Of a DNA stretch of 64,000 nucleotides, positions 1-7,777 are shown one piece after another; the first letter of the stretch is position 1; each line of letters opens with the position of its first letter. This stretch comes from Gordonia hirsuta DSM 44140 = NBRC 16056 (GTDB lineage: Bacteria > Actinomycetota > Actinomycetes > Mycobacteriales > Mycobacteriaceae): contig NZ_BANT01000019.1 in the NCBI RefSeq assembly GCF_000333015.1, positions 1 through 64,000 on the forward strand, given 5' to 3'. The translations under genes were made by a program, and so were the position numbers. Under the pieces are notes generated by a model. It was not told where the DNA came from and did not search any database. It saw only the letters and a list, made by a program, of their open reading frames with translations.

Positions 1-2
1 CA

Positions 3-143
3 ATCCGCGTCCTCAACCGGCCCTCCGGCATCCGCCTCGACATCGCCGGTGTCCTCTGGCTCGACCAACACGCCGCCCGACAACTCGCCGACATCGCGGG
101 CTACGCCGCCAACCTCACCGCCGGACAAGTTAGGCGACGGTAA
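3..143 (+). CDS. 3' end of an unidentified protein, cut by the window edge
   Basis: An open frame enters from the left edge and stops at TAA 141-143, giving the last 46 residues of a protein. The readable tail contains DIAGVLWLDQHAARQLAD followed by a basic end QVRRR. Amino-acid composition is that of a real protein, whereas the other frames read as Pro/Ser/Arg-rich shadows. No family is recognised. The setting suggests a gene of the putative integrated element. Confidence 0.4.
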   Translation: MRVLNRPSGIRLDIAGVLWLDQHAARQLADIAGYAANLTAGQVRRR

Positions 144-294
144 CTTCCGACCGACCGGCAACCCTTCCGACCTGCGAAGACCTCCCAGGGGCGGGGGTCA
201 AAAATATTCAGGGGGCCACCACCAAGACTCCGGGCCGGTGAGGCTTGCGTCTCTCTCCCTTGGCGCACGGCTTACTCGGCCGCTGGCGGTGGTT

Positions 295-957
295 CTAGCG
301 GCTTAGGGCGGTCTGGGCTCCGTAGGCGGCGAGTATCTGCCGGATGGTGTCGAGGGCTTGCCATGCTTCGGGGTCGTCGGCGAGGCCGAGCTCGGCTAGG
401 GCGTCGTAGTGCTCGAGGTAGAACGGATCCATGACGGTTAGACGCTGCGCCGGTCGGTTCGGTTCCATTGCGGGCTGCTCGGGCGTGTCGGCGGCGATCG
501 GGTGCGACTGCTGGCAGGAATGGCAGGTGAACGTGGGCGGCGTCTCCGGTGCCGGCTGCGGTGCGGGTTCGGGTGCTGGCTGCGGGTCCGGTGCCGGCCG
601 CTGCGGTGCGGTCGGCGTGTACGTCTTGCCGTTCATTCCGGTCACCTCGGCTACTGGTCCATTTGGACCAGTAGCGACCTCACGCTTAACGGTCGTTGCA
701 CTCACGCCGGTTGCGGCGGCGATCGCGCGGGTAGATAGACCAGACTCTCGAAGCGAGGCGACTACCTCGGCGCGTTCCTCTCGAGGCAACCGAAGGCGTG
801 CCGTTCCGAACTCGCGGGTGCTGGGTGGTTCGGTCGATCTGCGGCTCTCCGGTGATCGGGTTGGGATCAGACCAGCGGAGCACCTAACGGTGCCGGTGTC
901 GTTGTCCCCATGCCCAAAGCTCCCACGGATCCCGCGCCCTAGACCGCGTAAGGCCAC
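295..957 (-). CDS. Helix-turn-helix protein with Pro/Ala-rich linker, probably of mobile-element origin
   Basis: The protein is 220 residues from GTG at 957. Residues about 55-95 read as a DNA-binding helix-turn-helix (LPREERAEVVASL, then STRAIAAATGVSATTVKREV), the type found in resolvase/ParB-like and small phage regulators. A short MNGKTYTP-like segment follows; in ParB-like actinobacterial regulators a similar G-K-T-Y element follows the helix-turn-helix. Next come a Pro/Ala/Glu-rich linker, a lone CxxC (TCHSCQQSH) and a helical C-terminus. The first 50 residues look poorly conserved in composition, so the true start may be further downstream or a frameshift may lie upstream. A perfect 24-bp palindrome lies inside the gene. 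Likely a DNA-binding regulator; target unknown. Confidence 0.6.
   Translation of the reverse strand: MALRGLGRGIRGSFGHGDNDTGTVRCSAGLIPTRSPESRRSTEPPSTREFGTARLRLPREERAEVVASLRESGLSTRAIAAATGVSATTVKREVATGPNGPVAEVTGMNGKTYTPTAPQRPAPDPQPAPEPAPQPAPETPPTFTCHSCQQSHPIAADTPEQPAMEPNRPAQRLTVMDPFYLEHYDALAELGLADDPEAWQALDTIRQILAAYGAQTALSR
651..674. repeat. Perfect 24-bp palindrome inside the HTH gene
   Basis: CTACTGGTCCA, then TT, then TGGACCAGTAG: 11-bp arms match perfectly. It lies in coding sequence just downstream of the part encoding the helix-turn-helix. It looks like an operator, possibly for the protein encoded here, but no function is shown. Confidence 0.6.
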
Positions 958-1189
958 GGCTCATAGCCTCACCGGTGACCGGCAAGGCGAAGCTGTGGCA
1001 CCGTTGCGCGCGCTGCTCGGGTGGCCTACGGGCCAGGCGTAGGACTGGGCTACTGGCCGCCGGTCGGTTTGCGTCGGACTCGGCAATAGCGACGGGCGCA
1101 CCGCTGCATGGTGGGTGCGCGCTTGGTGTCCTGGCCGGGCTGCTGCCCTCCGGCTGACCGCTTTGAACGGGTCAGGACTGCTGCGGGGG
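958..1189. other. Region with no convincing gene
   Basis: Between the HTH gene and the 88-residue gene nothing is firmly coding. A plus-strand frame from GTG 975 contains a CxxC (RCARCSGG) that resembles small phage zinc-finger proteins, but it then degenerates into Arg/Gly/Leu-rich sequence, so it is not called. Confidence 0.4.
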
Positions 1190-1456
1190 TTAGGGCTGCT
1201 GGTCGGGGCCGTTGTCGCCGCGGGCGGCGTAGATGCCGTTCGTGGCTTCGACGAGTTGGTCGGCTAGGGCTGCGGCCTGGTCCGCGGTGAGTGCGACCGG
1301 GGCGGCGTCGCCGATCTGGATGGTGATCGGTCGGGCGTCGCCGCCCGCGCCGGGTCCGGTGGTCAGGGTGATCAGGGTGGCGTCGTCGATCTGGACGCCG
1401 AGCTCGGCGATGCCGTCGGCGGTGACGGTGACCCGGTACGTCGTCGGGGTGGTCAT
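1190..1456 (-). CDS. Small hypothetical protein of the putative element (88 aa)
   Basis: ATG at 1456 overlaps the TGA of the upstream 101-residue gene as ATGA, which fixes the start by translational coupling. The acidic 88-residue product starts MTTPTTYRVTV and is predicted to be mainly beta-strand, with a short helical stretch (ALTADQAAALADQLVEAT). No signal peptide or membrane segment is visible. No family recognised. It is the last of three tightly coupled genes. Confidence 0.6.
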   Translation of the reverse strand: MTTPTTYRVTVTADGIAELGVQIDDATLITLTTGPGAGGDARPITIQIGDAAPVALTADQAAALADQLVEATNGIYAARGDNGPDQQP

Positions 1457-1758
1457 TGCTGGGCCGCCTCGAGGGTGAGCAGGTGGGCGTCGGTCGGGTC
1501 GGTGGTCGGGTAGACCAGGACCTCGACGGCTTCGCCGAGCGTGCCGACCTGGACGGAGACTGCGGTGGGCCACCAGCGGCGCCGCATCGCGTTCTCGCGG
1601 GCCTGGACTTCGCGCATCGCGTCTGAGAAGTCGGTCAGGTCGGCGGCGGTGAATCCGCGGCGCCGGGCGCGGCCGAGTCGTGCGTATGCGGCCGCGTGAA
1701 TCTCGCGGGCGGTCTGGGCCTCGACGGCCTGGTGGGCGGTGAGCCGGGCGGCGGTCAT
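1453..1758 (-). CDS. Small hypothetical protein of the putative element (101 aa)
   Basis: ATG at 1758 overlaps the stop of the upstream membrane-peptide gene as ATGA. The N-terminal two thirds are a basic, Ala/Arg-rich helical region (residues 1-65); the C-terminal third is strand-rich (VSVQVGTLGEAVEVLVYP). No known domain is seen. Placement in a three-gene overlapping string is typical of phage or integrative-element early operons. Confidence 0.6.
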   Translation of the reverse strand: MTAARLTAHQAVEAQTAREIHAAAYARLGRARRRGFTAADLTDFSDAMREVQARENAMRRRWWPTAVSVQVGTLGEAVEVLVYPTTDPTDAHLLTLEAAQQ

Positions 1759-1880
1759 GCTGTGGCTCCGGCGTACCAGCCGAGCGCGTGCGCGGCGGTG
1801 AAGAAGATGATGAGGGCGTAGTAGGTGGCGATCGTGCCGACCGCTATCGCGGTCGCGGCTAGAATCGGGTGACGGTGCAT
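1755..1880 (-). CDS. Tiny membrane peptide (41 aa)
   Basis: ATG at 1880 is preceded six bases away by GGAGAG. The 41-residue product has a short basic start (MHRHP) and one long hydrophobic helix (ATAIAVGTIATYYALIIFF), so it is predicted to be a single-pass membrane peptide. Its TGA overlaps the next gene's ATG, making it the first gene of the three-gene string. Function unknown; small membrane proteins of this kind are common in phage and integrative-element operons. Confidence 0.6.
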   Translation of the reverse strand: MHRHPILAATAIAVGTIATYYALIIFFTAAHALGWYAGATA

Positions 1881-2003
1881 CGGGTGCTCTCCGGTGTGTC
1901 GTAGGCCCTGGTTGGTGCTGTGAACACCTACCGGGGCCGACTCGTCTCCGAAGACCGTTCGAACCGGTGACTTATTGCACGTTTATCGCACGAGGGCGAT
2001 TCG

Positions 2004-2028
2004 GGTAGGGATCAAAAACGTCCCTACC
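2004..2028. repeat. 8-bp inverted repeat just past the tRNA-Gln 3' end
   Basis: GGTAGGGA, a 9-base loop tcaaaaacg, then TCCCTACC. It lies 15 bases beyond the tRNA 3' end on the transcribed strand and could act as its terminator, although there is no T-run after the stem. It could instead be part of the integration junction. Confidence 0.5.
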
Positions 2029-2043
2029 TGCGCTTATACGCTG

Positions 2044-2115
2044 CTCCGCCGCCAGGACTCGAACCTGAAATGCCTGAACCAAAATCAGGAGTGTTGCCGA
2101 TTACACCACGGCGGA
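2044..2115 (-). tRNA. tRNA-Gln (anticodon TTG)
   Basis: The 72-nt minus-strand sequence folds as a cloverleaf: acceptor TCCGCCG pairs with CGGCGGA, anticodon stem CCTGA/TCAGG encloses the loop TTTTGGT with anticodon TTG, and the T arm contains GGTTCGAGTCC. CCA is not encoded. The 3' end borders the putative integrated element. Confidence 0.95.
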
Positions 2116-2191
2116 TTACTACCGGTTCGATTGTGCCACAGGGGCTTCCCACTGCCCGACGGCGTCCACGACGGACCGACCCAGGCCGGGA

Positions 2192-2224
2192 GATCCGGGC
2201 TACCGCTGAGCGGCAGCCCGGATC
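2192..2224 (-). terminator. Hairpin terminator after the SDR gene
   Basis: GATCCGGGCT and AGCCCGGATC pair perfectly, and an inner CCGCT/AGCGG pairing extends the stem. It starts six bases after the stop of the minus-strand SDR gene. There is no T-tract, as is usual for actinobacterial terminators. Confidence 0.65.
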
Positions 2225-2229
2225 GGTTG

Positions 2230-2985
2230 TCAGGCCTTGGGGCCGCCGGCGACGTACAGCACCTGGCCGCTGACATAGCGGGCACGCTCGTCGGCGAAGA
2301 ACGACACCGCGTTGGCGATGTCGTCGGGCTGGCCGGCCAGCTTGACCGCGGTCTCCTGCGCCATGGCATCCAGGAAGGCATCGAACGGCACACCGATGCG
2401 CTCGGCGGTGGCCCGGGTCATGTCGGTCTCGACGAAACCGGGGGCGACGGCGTTGACGGTGACACCGAACTTGCCCAGTTCGACGGCGAGGGTCTTGGTG
2501 AAGCCCTGCAGTCCGGCCTTGGCCGCCGAGTAGTTGGCCTGACCGCGGTTACCCAGAGCCGAGGTGCTCGACAGGTTCACGATGCGTCCCCAGCCGGCGT
2601 CGAGCATGTGCCGCTGGCAGGCCCGGCTCATCAGGAAGGCGCCGCGCAGGTGCACGGCCATCACCGTGTCCCAGTCGGGAACACTCATCTTGAACAGCAG
2701 GTTGTCCCGCAGCACACCGGCGTTGTTGACCAGCACGGTCGGTGCGCCCAACTCGGCGGTGACCTGGTCGACGGCGGCGGCCACCGCGTCCTCGTCGGCG
2801 ACATCGCAGCCCACGGCTATGGCGCGGCCGCCGGCGGCGGTGATGGCATCGACCACGTCCGCACAGGCGGCGGCCTCCAGGTCCAGGACGGCCACGGCCA
2901 TCCCGTCTTCGGCCAGACGGCGGGCGGTGGCGGCGCCGATCCCGCGGGCGGCTCCGGTGACAATGGCTACTTTCTGTGTGCTCAT
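2230..2985 (-). CDS. Short-chain dehydrogenase/reductase, FabG-like
   Basis: This is a cytosolic NAD(P)H-dependent oxidoreductase of 251 residues. The Rossmann glycine motif TGAARGIG is at residues 10-17, NNAG at 87-90, the catalytic serine at about 139-140, and YSAAK (Tyr152, Lys156) completes the triad. The C-terminal segment is typical of classical SDRs of the 3-oxoacyl-ACP reductase type (APGFVETDMT, then a Gly-Gly end). The frame stays open far upstream antisense to glmU, but ATG 2985 gives the normal family length. It may reduce a 3-ketoacyl thioester, but the substrate cannot be read from sequence. It is divergent from glmU and followed by a strong hairpin. Confidence 0.9.
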   Translation of the reverse strand: MSTQKVAIVTGAARGIGAATARRLAEDGMAVAVLDLEAAACADVVDAITAAGGRAIAVGCDVADEDAVAAAVDQVTAELGAPTVLVNNAGVLRDNLLFKMSVPDWDTVMAVHLRGAFLMSRACQRHMLDAGWGRIVNLSSTSALGNRGQANYSAAKAGLQGFTKTLAVELGKFGVTVNAVAPGFVETDMTRATAERIGVPFDAFLDAMAQETAVKLAGQPDDIANAVSFFADERARYVSGQVLYVAGGPKA

Positions 2986-3069
2986 GCTGGGAACCCTACT
3001 GTGATTGCGTAGGATTTCACCGGCACGTTGACATTGCGACACCACGATCAAGTCCCGCGAGGTATTCGA

Positions 3070-4539
3070 ATGACCGGAAGGCCCAGCGGCCCGACCAATG
3101 GGCAACTCGCCGTCGTAGTCCTTGCGGCGGGCGCCGGCACTCGGATGCGGTCCAAGACCCCCAAGATCCTGCACCAGATCGCCGGCCGATCGCTGGTCAG
3201 CCACGCCCTCCACGGGGCCGCCGGAGTGCTTCCGCAGCACCTGGTCGGCGTGGTCAGCCATGAACGCGAGCGCGTGATCGCCGAGATCGAGCGCGTCGCC
3301 GAGGAATTGCACCGCCCCATCCAGATCGCCGTCCAGGCCGAACCCCTGGGCACCGGCGACGCCGCCCGCGCCGGACTGACGGCGATCCCCGACGACTTCG
3401 ACGGCACCGTCCTGGTCACCGTCGCCGATGCCCCGCTGCTGGACGCGCAAACCCTGCGCGCACTGATCGCCACACACACCGCCGGCCAGACCGCGGCGGT
3501 CACCCTGACCAGCTTCACCGTCGCCGACCCCACCGGATACGGCCGGATCGAGCGCACCGACGGCGAGGTCACCGCCATCGTCGAACACAAGGACGCCACC
3601 GAGACCCAGCTGGCCATCGACGAGGTCAACGCCGGCATCTACGCCTTCGACGCACAGGTTCTGCGTCAGGCGCTGGCCGGTCTGTCCACCGACAACGCGC
3701 AGGGCGAGTTCTACCTGACCGACGTGGTCGCCATCGCCCGCGCCGCCGGCCGGGTGGTCCGCGCCTACGTGGTCGACGATCCGGTCGTGGTCGCCGGCTG
3801 CAACGACCGGGCCCAGCTGGCCGAACTGGCCGCCGAATTCAACCGCCGGATCGTGCGCCGCCATCAACTGGCCGGCGTCACCGTCGTCGATCCGGCGACC
3901 ACCTGGATCGACGCCGAGGTCGTCATCGAACAGGACGCCCGCATCCTGCCCGGCACCCAGCTGCACGGTCACACCACGATCGGCTTCGACGCCGTCGTCG
4001 GCCCGGACACCACGCTGACCGATGTCACCATCGGCGAGGGCGCACAGGTGATCCGCACCCACGGCTCCCAGGCCGTCATCGGCCCGGGCGCGGTGGTCGG
4101 ACCGTTCGCCTACCTGCGCCCCGGCACCGTCCTGGGCGAGGACGGCAAGATCGGCACCTTCGTCGAGACCAAGAACGCGCAGATCGGCGCCGGCAGCAAG
4201 GTCCCGCACCTGACCTACGTCGGCGACGCCGAGATCGGCGAGCACAGCAACATCGGCGCCTCGAGCGTCTTCGTTAACTACGACGGTGAGAACAAGCACC
4301 GCACCGTGATCGGCTCGCACTGCCGGACCGGTTCGGACAACATGTTCGTCGCCCCACTCACCATCGGGGACGGCGTCTACACCGGAGCCGGTTCGGTGAT
4401 CCGGGACGACGTCCCGCCCGGCGCTTTGGCGGTTTCCTCCGGATCGCAGCGCATCATCGAGGACTGGGTGCTCACCAAGCGCCCCACCAGCCGTGCGGCG
4501 CAGGCCGCCCGAACAGCCCAGGAAGAGAGCAGCTCATGA
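3070..4539 (+). CDS. glmU: Bifunctional GlcNAc-1-P uridyltransferase / GlcN-1-P acetyltransferase
   Basis: GlmU makes UDP-GlcNAc for peptidoglycan and arabinogalactan linkers by acetylating glucosamine-1-phosphate and then adding UMP. The N-terminal nucleotidyltransferase half shows [11 protein letters not shown] near residue 20 and the downstream KTPK. The C-terminal half is a left-handed beta-helix with hexapeptide repeats and the acetyl-transfer region ([20 protein letters not shown]; later [10 protein letters not shown]). ATG 3070 is chosen over an upstream in-frame start because it has an AGG about ten bases upstream and gives 489 residues, close to the mycobacterial enzyme. Its TGA overlaps the prs ATG by four bases, so the two are co-translated. 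Confidence 0.96.
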   Translation: MTGRPSGPTNGQLAVVVLAAGAGTRMRSKTPKILHQIAGRSLVSHALHGAAGVLPQHLVGVVSHERERVIAEIERVAEELHRPIQIAVQAEPLGTGDAARAGLTAIPDDFDGTVLVTVADAPLLDAQTLRALIATHTAGQTAAVTLTSFTVADPTGYGRIERTDGEVTAIVEHKDATETQLAIDEVNAGIYAFDAQVLRQALAGLSTDNAQGEFYLTDVVAIARAAGRVVRAYVVDDPVVVAGCNDRAQLAELAAEFNRRIVRRHQLAGVTVVDPATTWIDAEVVIEQDARILPGTQLHGHTTIGFDAVVGPDTTLTDVTIGEGAQVIRTHGSQAVIGPGAVVGPFAYLRPGTVLGEDGKIGTFVETKNAQIGAGSKVPHLTYVGDAEIGEHSNIGASSVFVNYDGENKHRTVIGSHCRTGSDNMFVAPLTIGDGVYTGAGSVIRDDVPPGALAVSSGSQRIIEDWVLTKRPTSRAAQAARTAQEESSS

Positions 4540-5513
4540 AGTGGACCACTGACGCGCGGAAGAACCTGATGTTCTTCTCCGGCCGCGCTCACCCCGAACT
4601 GGCCGAGGCGGTAGCCGCCGAACTCGGTGTCGAGGTGACTCCGCAGACCGCGCGTGACTTCGCCAACGGCGAGATCTTCGTCCGCTTCGAGGAGTCGGTC
4701 CGCGGTAGTGACGCCTTCGTGCTGCAGAGCATGCCCTTCCCCACCAACCAGTGGATCATGGAGATGCTCATCATGATCGACGCGCTCAAGCGCGGTTCGG
4801 CCAAACGCATCACCGCCATCCTGCCGTTCTACCCCTACGCCCGGCAGGACAAGAAGCACCGCGGCCGCGAGCCCATCTCCGCCCGGCTGATCGCCGACCT
4901 GCTCAAGACCGCAGGCGCCGACCGGGTGATCACCGTCGACCTGCACACCGACCAGATCCAGGGCTTCTTCGACGGCCCCGTCGACCACATGCACGCCCTG
5001 GGCCAGCTGGCACAGTACGTCCGCGACAACTACGGCACCGACAACATCTGCGTGGTGTCCCCGGATGCCGGCCGGGTGAAGGTCGGCGAGAAGTGGGCCG
5101 ACGCGCTCGACGGCGCCCCGATGGCCTTCATCCACAAGACCCGTGATCCCGATGTGCCCAACGAGATCAAGTCCAACCGCGTCGTCGGCGAGGTGGCGGG
5201 CAAGACCTGCGTGCTGATCGACGACATGATCGACACCGGCGGCACCATCGCCGGTGCGGTGCGCGTACTCAAGGAGGACGGGGCCGGTGACGTCATCATC
5301 GCCACCACCCACGGCGTCTTCTCCGACCCGGCCGCCGAGCGGCTGGCCTCCTGCGGCGCCAAGGAGATCATCGCCACCGACACCCTGCCGATCCCCGAGG
5401 ACAAGCGCTTCGACAAGCTGACGGTGCTGTCGATGGCGCCGCTGCTGGCGCAGACCATCCGTGAGGTCTTCGAGAACGGTTCGGTCACCAGCCTGTTCGA
5501 CGGCAACGCCTGA
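4536..5513 (+). CDS. prs: Ribose-phosphate pyrophosphokinase (PRPP synthetase)
   Basis: This enzyme converts ribose-5-phosphate and ATP to PRPP for nucleotides, histidine, tryptophan and the decaprenyl-phosphoribose route to arabinan. The 325-residue length is normal. Visible motifs are the catalytic-flexible loop region ([16 protein letters not shown]), the Mg/ATP segment [11 protein letters not shown] and the PRPP-binding loop [11 protein letters not shown]. It is coupled to glmU by an ATGA overlap, a linkage shared with related actinobacteria. A near-palindrome (CCTGAgcCCGGGTCAGG) lies at the convergent gene ends just downstream. Confidence 0.97.
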   Translation: MKWTTDARKNLMFFSGRAHPELAEAVAAELGVEVTPQTARDFANGEIFVRFEESVRGSDAFVLQSMPFPTNQWIMEMLIMIDALKRGSAKRITAILPFYPYARQDKKHRGREPISARLIADLLKTAGADRVITVDLHTDQIQGFFDGPVDHMHALGQLAQYVRDNYGTDNICVVSPDAGRVKVGEKWADALDGAPMAFIHKTRDPDVPNEIKSNRVVGEVAGKTCVLIDDMIDTGGTIAGAVRVLKEDGAGDVIIATTHGVFSDPAAERLASCGAKEIIATDTLPIPEDKRFDKLTVLSMAPLLAQTIREVFENGSVTSLFDGNA

Positions 5514-5520
5514 GCCCGGG

Positions 5521-6078
5521 TCAGGTACGACGCCGCCGCAGCCACAGCGCCCACGCGCCGGCGGCACCGGCCCCCAGCGCCACCACGACGGCGACGGTCA
5601 CTGAGACCGTCGCCGTCGTCGTTCGCTGGGCATCGGAAACGACATCTTCGCCCGGTAACGGCGCGAGCGGTGCACCGGCCACGCGCAGCGTCTGCGCGGT
5701 GACACCCAGGTTCTGGCAGGAGGTCGCCGACCACTGGTCGCCGGATCCGGCGAGCACGAAGATCCGCTCGGTGTGCAGTTCCGGAAGCAGTCCGCACGCC
5801 GGACCCTGCGACGAGGACACCACCCAGAGCTGCTGCGGCACCGCCTGTCTGTAACTGCGGGCGACCTGGACCCGGTACCGGATGTCGAACCGTGCATCGG
5901 CGGGCTCCTCGATCGGCTCGGCCGCGACCGGGGTCCCGACCACCACCAGCGGCGCCCGCTCCACCAGCGTCTCCGGCGCCGGCATCGCGCAACTGCAGGC
6001 CCGGGCCGGTGCCGGCGCCCAGAACGCACCCGCGGCCACGACCGTCATCAGCCCGATCAGCACCACCACCGCACGCAT
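5521..6078 (-). CDS. Exported, membrane-anchored protein with TIMP/NTR-like Cys motif
   Basis: The 185-residue protein begins with a signal peptide ending around residue 27 (APARA). The mature N-terminus is ACSCAMPAPE, a Cys-x-Cys start typical of bacterial proteins that resemble tissue inhibitors of metalloproteases. Further cysteines (ACGLLPE, TSCQN) can form disulfides. A C-terminal transmembrane helix (about residues 150-178) is followed by RRRRT, so the domain should sit outside and be held in the membrane. No enzymatic residues are recognised. It converges on prs with eight bases between the stops. Function unknown. Confidence 0.75.
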   Translation of the reverse strand: MRAVVVLIGLMTVVAAGAFWAPAPARACSCAMPAPETLVERAPLVVVGTPVAAEPIEEPADARFDIRYRVQVARSYRQAVPQQLWVVSSSQGPACGLLPELHTERIFVLAGSGDQWSATSCQNLGVTAQTLRVAGAPLAPLPGEDVVSDAQRTTTATVSVTVAVVVALGAGAAGAWALWLRRRRT

Positions 6079-6113
6079 GTCTACGACGCTAACCCGAGCG
6101 GTACGGTAGTGCC

Positions 6114-6461
6114 ATGGACGACGCCACGATCTACCACAATCCCAGGTGCTCCACCTCCCGCAAGACCCTGGAGCAGATGCGTGAGGCCGGCATCGAGCCG
6201 ACCGTGATCAAGTACCTGGACCTCGGCTGGACCCGGGAACAGCTGCAACAGCTGTTCGCCGATGCCGGACTGACCCCCAGCCAGGCGGTCCGCAAGCGCG
6301 AGGCGCTGTACAAGGAACTGAATCTGGCCGAGGCCACCGACGATCAGATCCTCGATGCGATGGTCGCGCACCCGGTGCTGGTGGAGCGCCCCATCGTGGT
6401 CACCGGTAAGGGCACGCGGCTCAACCGCCCCATCGGCGGCGGCATCGACGACATCCTCTGA
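6114..6461 (+). CDS. arsC: ArsC-family (glutaredoxin-type) arsenate reductase
   Basis: The 115-residue protein carries the ArsC/Spx-family N-terminus NPRCSTSRKT with the single catalytic cysteine (residue 12), a VRKREALYKEL segment and the C-terminal RPIVV...GTRLNRP arginine region. Members reduce arsenate with glutathione- or mycothiol/glutaredoxin-type partners; some are generic thiol reductases. There is no ars operon nearby: it stands alone between convergent neighbours, so a role in arsenic resistance is only inferred. Full length and intact. Confidence 0.85.
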   Translation: MDDATIYHNPRCSTSRKTLEQMREAGIEPTVIKYLDLGWTREQLQQLFADAGLTPSQAVRKREALYKELNLAEATDDQILDAMVAHPVLVERPIVVTGKGTRLNRPIGGGIDDIL

Positions 6462-6473
6462 CCCTCCGGGTCT

Positions 6474-6503
6474 GCCCCGTCGAACCCGGCCCCGTCGAAC
6501 TCA
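6474..6503. repeat. 15-bp tandem duplication at the end of a minus-strand gene
   Basis: GCCCCGTCGAAC occurs at 6474-6485 and identically at 6489-6500, a 15-base period. The second copy runs directly into TCA, the stop codon of the epoxide-hydrolase-like gene. It belongs to a class of short duplications at gene ends seen several times in this window. Confidence 0.8.
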
Positions 6504-6998
6504 GTTCTGCGGGGCCGGGTTCGTTTCCAGCCGGTTCGTTCCCGGCCGGTCCAGATCCATCCGGCTCAGGGCATCCGGCAGCGGCGGCAACAGGCGCGGG
6601 AACACCAGCGCCGCCAGCCCGCGGACGAGTCCCTTGGTGCAGTTGAAGAAGTCGAAGTAGTCGCGCCATACGACGATCTGGCCGTCGCGGACCTCATTGC
6701 GCCCGCACACCCAGAACTGCATGCGCAGCGGCCCGATCCGCAGTTCGTCGTAGCGCTCGGTCAGTACCACGCCCTGGTCGTCGGCGCTGATGGCCAGCAG
6801 TTGGGCGTCAAAGGCGATGTGGCGCCCGTTGAGCAGCCGCATCAGCGGGGCGAAGCGCGCCTTCCCGCGGACCGTCGGCAGGCTGACATTGGTGTAGACG
6901 ATGTTCTCGGCCGTATCGGCCAGGGCGGCGTCGACGTCGCCGCGGGCGAGGTTGGCGAAGAAGCTGGTGACCAGTTCTTCAGGTTTCCGTGAGGTCAT
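6501..6998 (-). CDS. Limonene-1,2-epoxide hydrolase-like protein (SnoaL fold)
   Basis: The 165-residue protein has the small cone-shaped SnoaL/LEH fold. The proposed active-site Asp-Arg-Asp set is visible as ERYDE in mid-protein and WRDYFDF further on, with the tyrosine/asparagine pocket residues in IVYTNVSL. Mycobacterial homologues (EphG type) open bulky lipid epoxides with water. The C-terminal 25 residues are Pro-rich and probably disordered. A perfect 16-bp palindrome lies 38-53 bases upstream of the start and may control it. The natural substrate is unknown. Confidence 0.8.
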   Translation of the reverse strand: MTSRKPEELVTSFFANLARGDVDAALADTAENIVYTNVSLPTVRGKARFAPLMRLLNGRHIAFDAQLLAISADDQGVVLTERYDELRIGPLRMQFWVCGRNEVRDGQIVVWRDYFDFFNCTKGLVRGLAALVFPRLLPPLPDALSRMDLDRPGTNRLETNPAPQN

Positions 6999-7035
6999 GA
7001 CGCCATGCTAATCTTGCTGCCGTTGTCTCGGCGAG

Positions 7036-7051
7036 GGTGAATCGATTCACC
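7036..7051. promoter_or_regulatory. Perfect 16-bp palindrome GGTGAATCGATTCACC
   Basis: A fully symmetric site without spacer lies between the divergent LEH-like gene and rplY. Size and symmetry fit an operator for a dimeric repressor. It is nearer the LEH-like start (38 bases) than the rplY start (103 bases). Confidence 0.55.
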
Positions 7052-7153
7052 GTTATCGGCGCGACTGAGTACGGATCGTCCCCCGTTCGCCGGGTGGTTG
7101 CCTTGTCTCGGCCGTCGTCTGCCGTGTGACCACTACCGAACGAGGAGAGACTC

Positions 7154-7777
7154 ATGTCGACGCAGACCCCCAAGCTTTCGACCACCGACCGGACCGAGAC
7201 CGGTAAGGGCGCCGCACGCCGCGCCCGCCGCGCCGGTCTGGTTCCGGCCGTGCTCTACGGCCACGGTGCAGACCCCAAGCACCTGCTGCTGCCCAAGCTG
7301 GAACTGGCCGCCATCCTGCGCGGCCACGGCACCAACGCCGTGATCGACCTGCAGATCGACGGCGAGAGCCAGCTGGCGCTGACCCGCCAGGTCGACGTTC
7401 AGCCGGTCCGCAACTACATCGAGCACGTCGACCTGCTGATCGTCCGTCGCGGCGAGAAGGTCATCGTCGAGGTTCCGCTGATCATCGAGGGCGAGACCGG
7501 CCCCGCCGGCGGTCTGGTGGTTCAGGATGCCAGCAGCGTCGAGGTCGAGGCCGACGCGCTGAACATCCCCGACCACCTCGTCGTTTCGATCGAGGGGCTC
7601 GAGCCGGTCACCAACATCACCGCGGGCGAGCTGGAGCTGCCCGAGGGCGTCACCCTGGTCTCGCCGGAGGACCTGCTGGTCACCTCGGTGAACGAGGAGA
7701 AGAAGATCGCCGAGCCGTCTGAGGACGAGGCCGCAGAGGGTGCCGAGGGCGCCGCCGGCGAGGAAGCCGCGGAGTAA
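7154..7777 (+). CDS. rplY: 50S ribosomal protein L25, general stress CTC form
   Basis: This protein binds 5S rRNA in the large subunit. The 207-residue form has the N-terminal L25 domain ([21 protein letters not shown]) and the C-terminal TL5/CTC beta domain, followed by an acidic Glu/Ala tail from about residue 190. ATG 7154 is preceded by GAGGAGAG. It lies directly upstream of pth, with rplY's TAA touching the presumed pth start; the pairing is conserved in actinobacteria and suggests translational coupling. Confidence 0.96.
   Translation: MSTQTPKLSTTDRTETGKGAARRARRAGLVPAVLYGHGADPKHLLLPKLELAAILRGHGTNAVIDLQIDGESQLALTRQVDVQPVRNYIEHVDLLIVRRGEKVIVEVPLIIEGETGPAGGLVVQDASSVEVEADALNIPDHLVVSIEGLEPVTNITAGELELPEGVTLVSPEDLLVTSVNEEKKIAEPSEDEAAEGAEGAAGEEAAE

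Larger units (their letters stand above)
1..2043. mobile_element. Candidate end of an integrated element (prophage or actinobacterial integrative element) beside tRNA-Gln
   Basis: The stretch left of tRNA-Gln holds only small genes without recognised housekeeping function: a cut-off ORF, an HTH protein with a Pro/Ala-rich linker, and three tiny genes joined by ATGA overlaps. The tRNA's 3' end faces this stretch, the usual geometry for tyrosine-recombinase integration into a tRNA gene. To the right of the tRNA, conserved chromosomal genes start at once. No integrase and no second att copy lie in the window, so the element's identity and extent are inferred. Confidence 0.45.

Noticed and set aside
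975-1157. Plus-strand 60-residue frame with a CxxC near its start
   Set aside because: Resembles small phage zinc-finger proteins for 15 residues only, then becomes low-complexity; no ribosome site.
1940-1975. CGGTTCGAACGG resembling a tRNA T-arm, considered as an att duplicate of tRNA-Gln
   Set aside because: It does not match the tRNA-Gln T-arm sequence (CAGGTTCGAGTCCTG) and has no acceptor part.
2230-4320. 696-residue minus-strand frame covering the SDR gene and antisense glmU
   Set aside because: Only the last 251 codons read as a protein (SDR). The rest is a Gly/Asp/Val-rich mirror of glmU, so the SDR starts at 2985.
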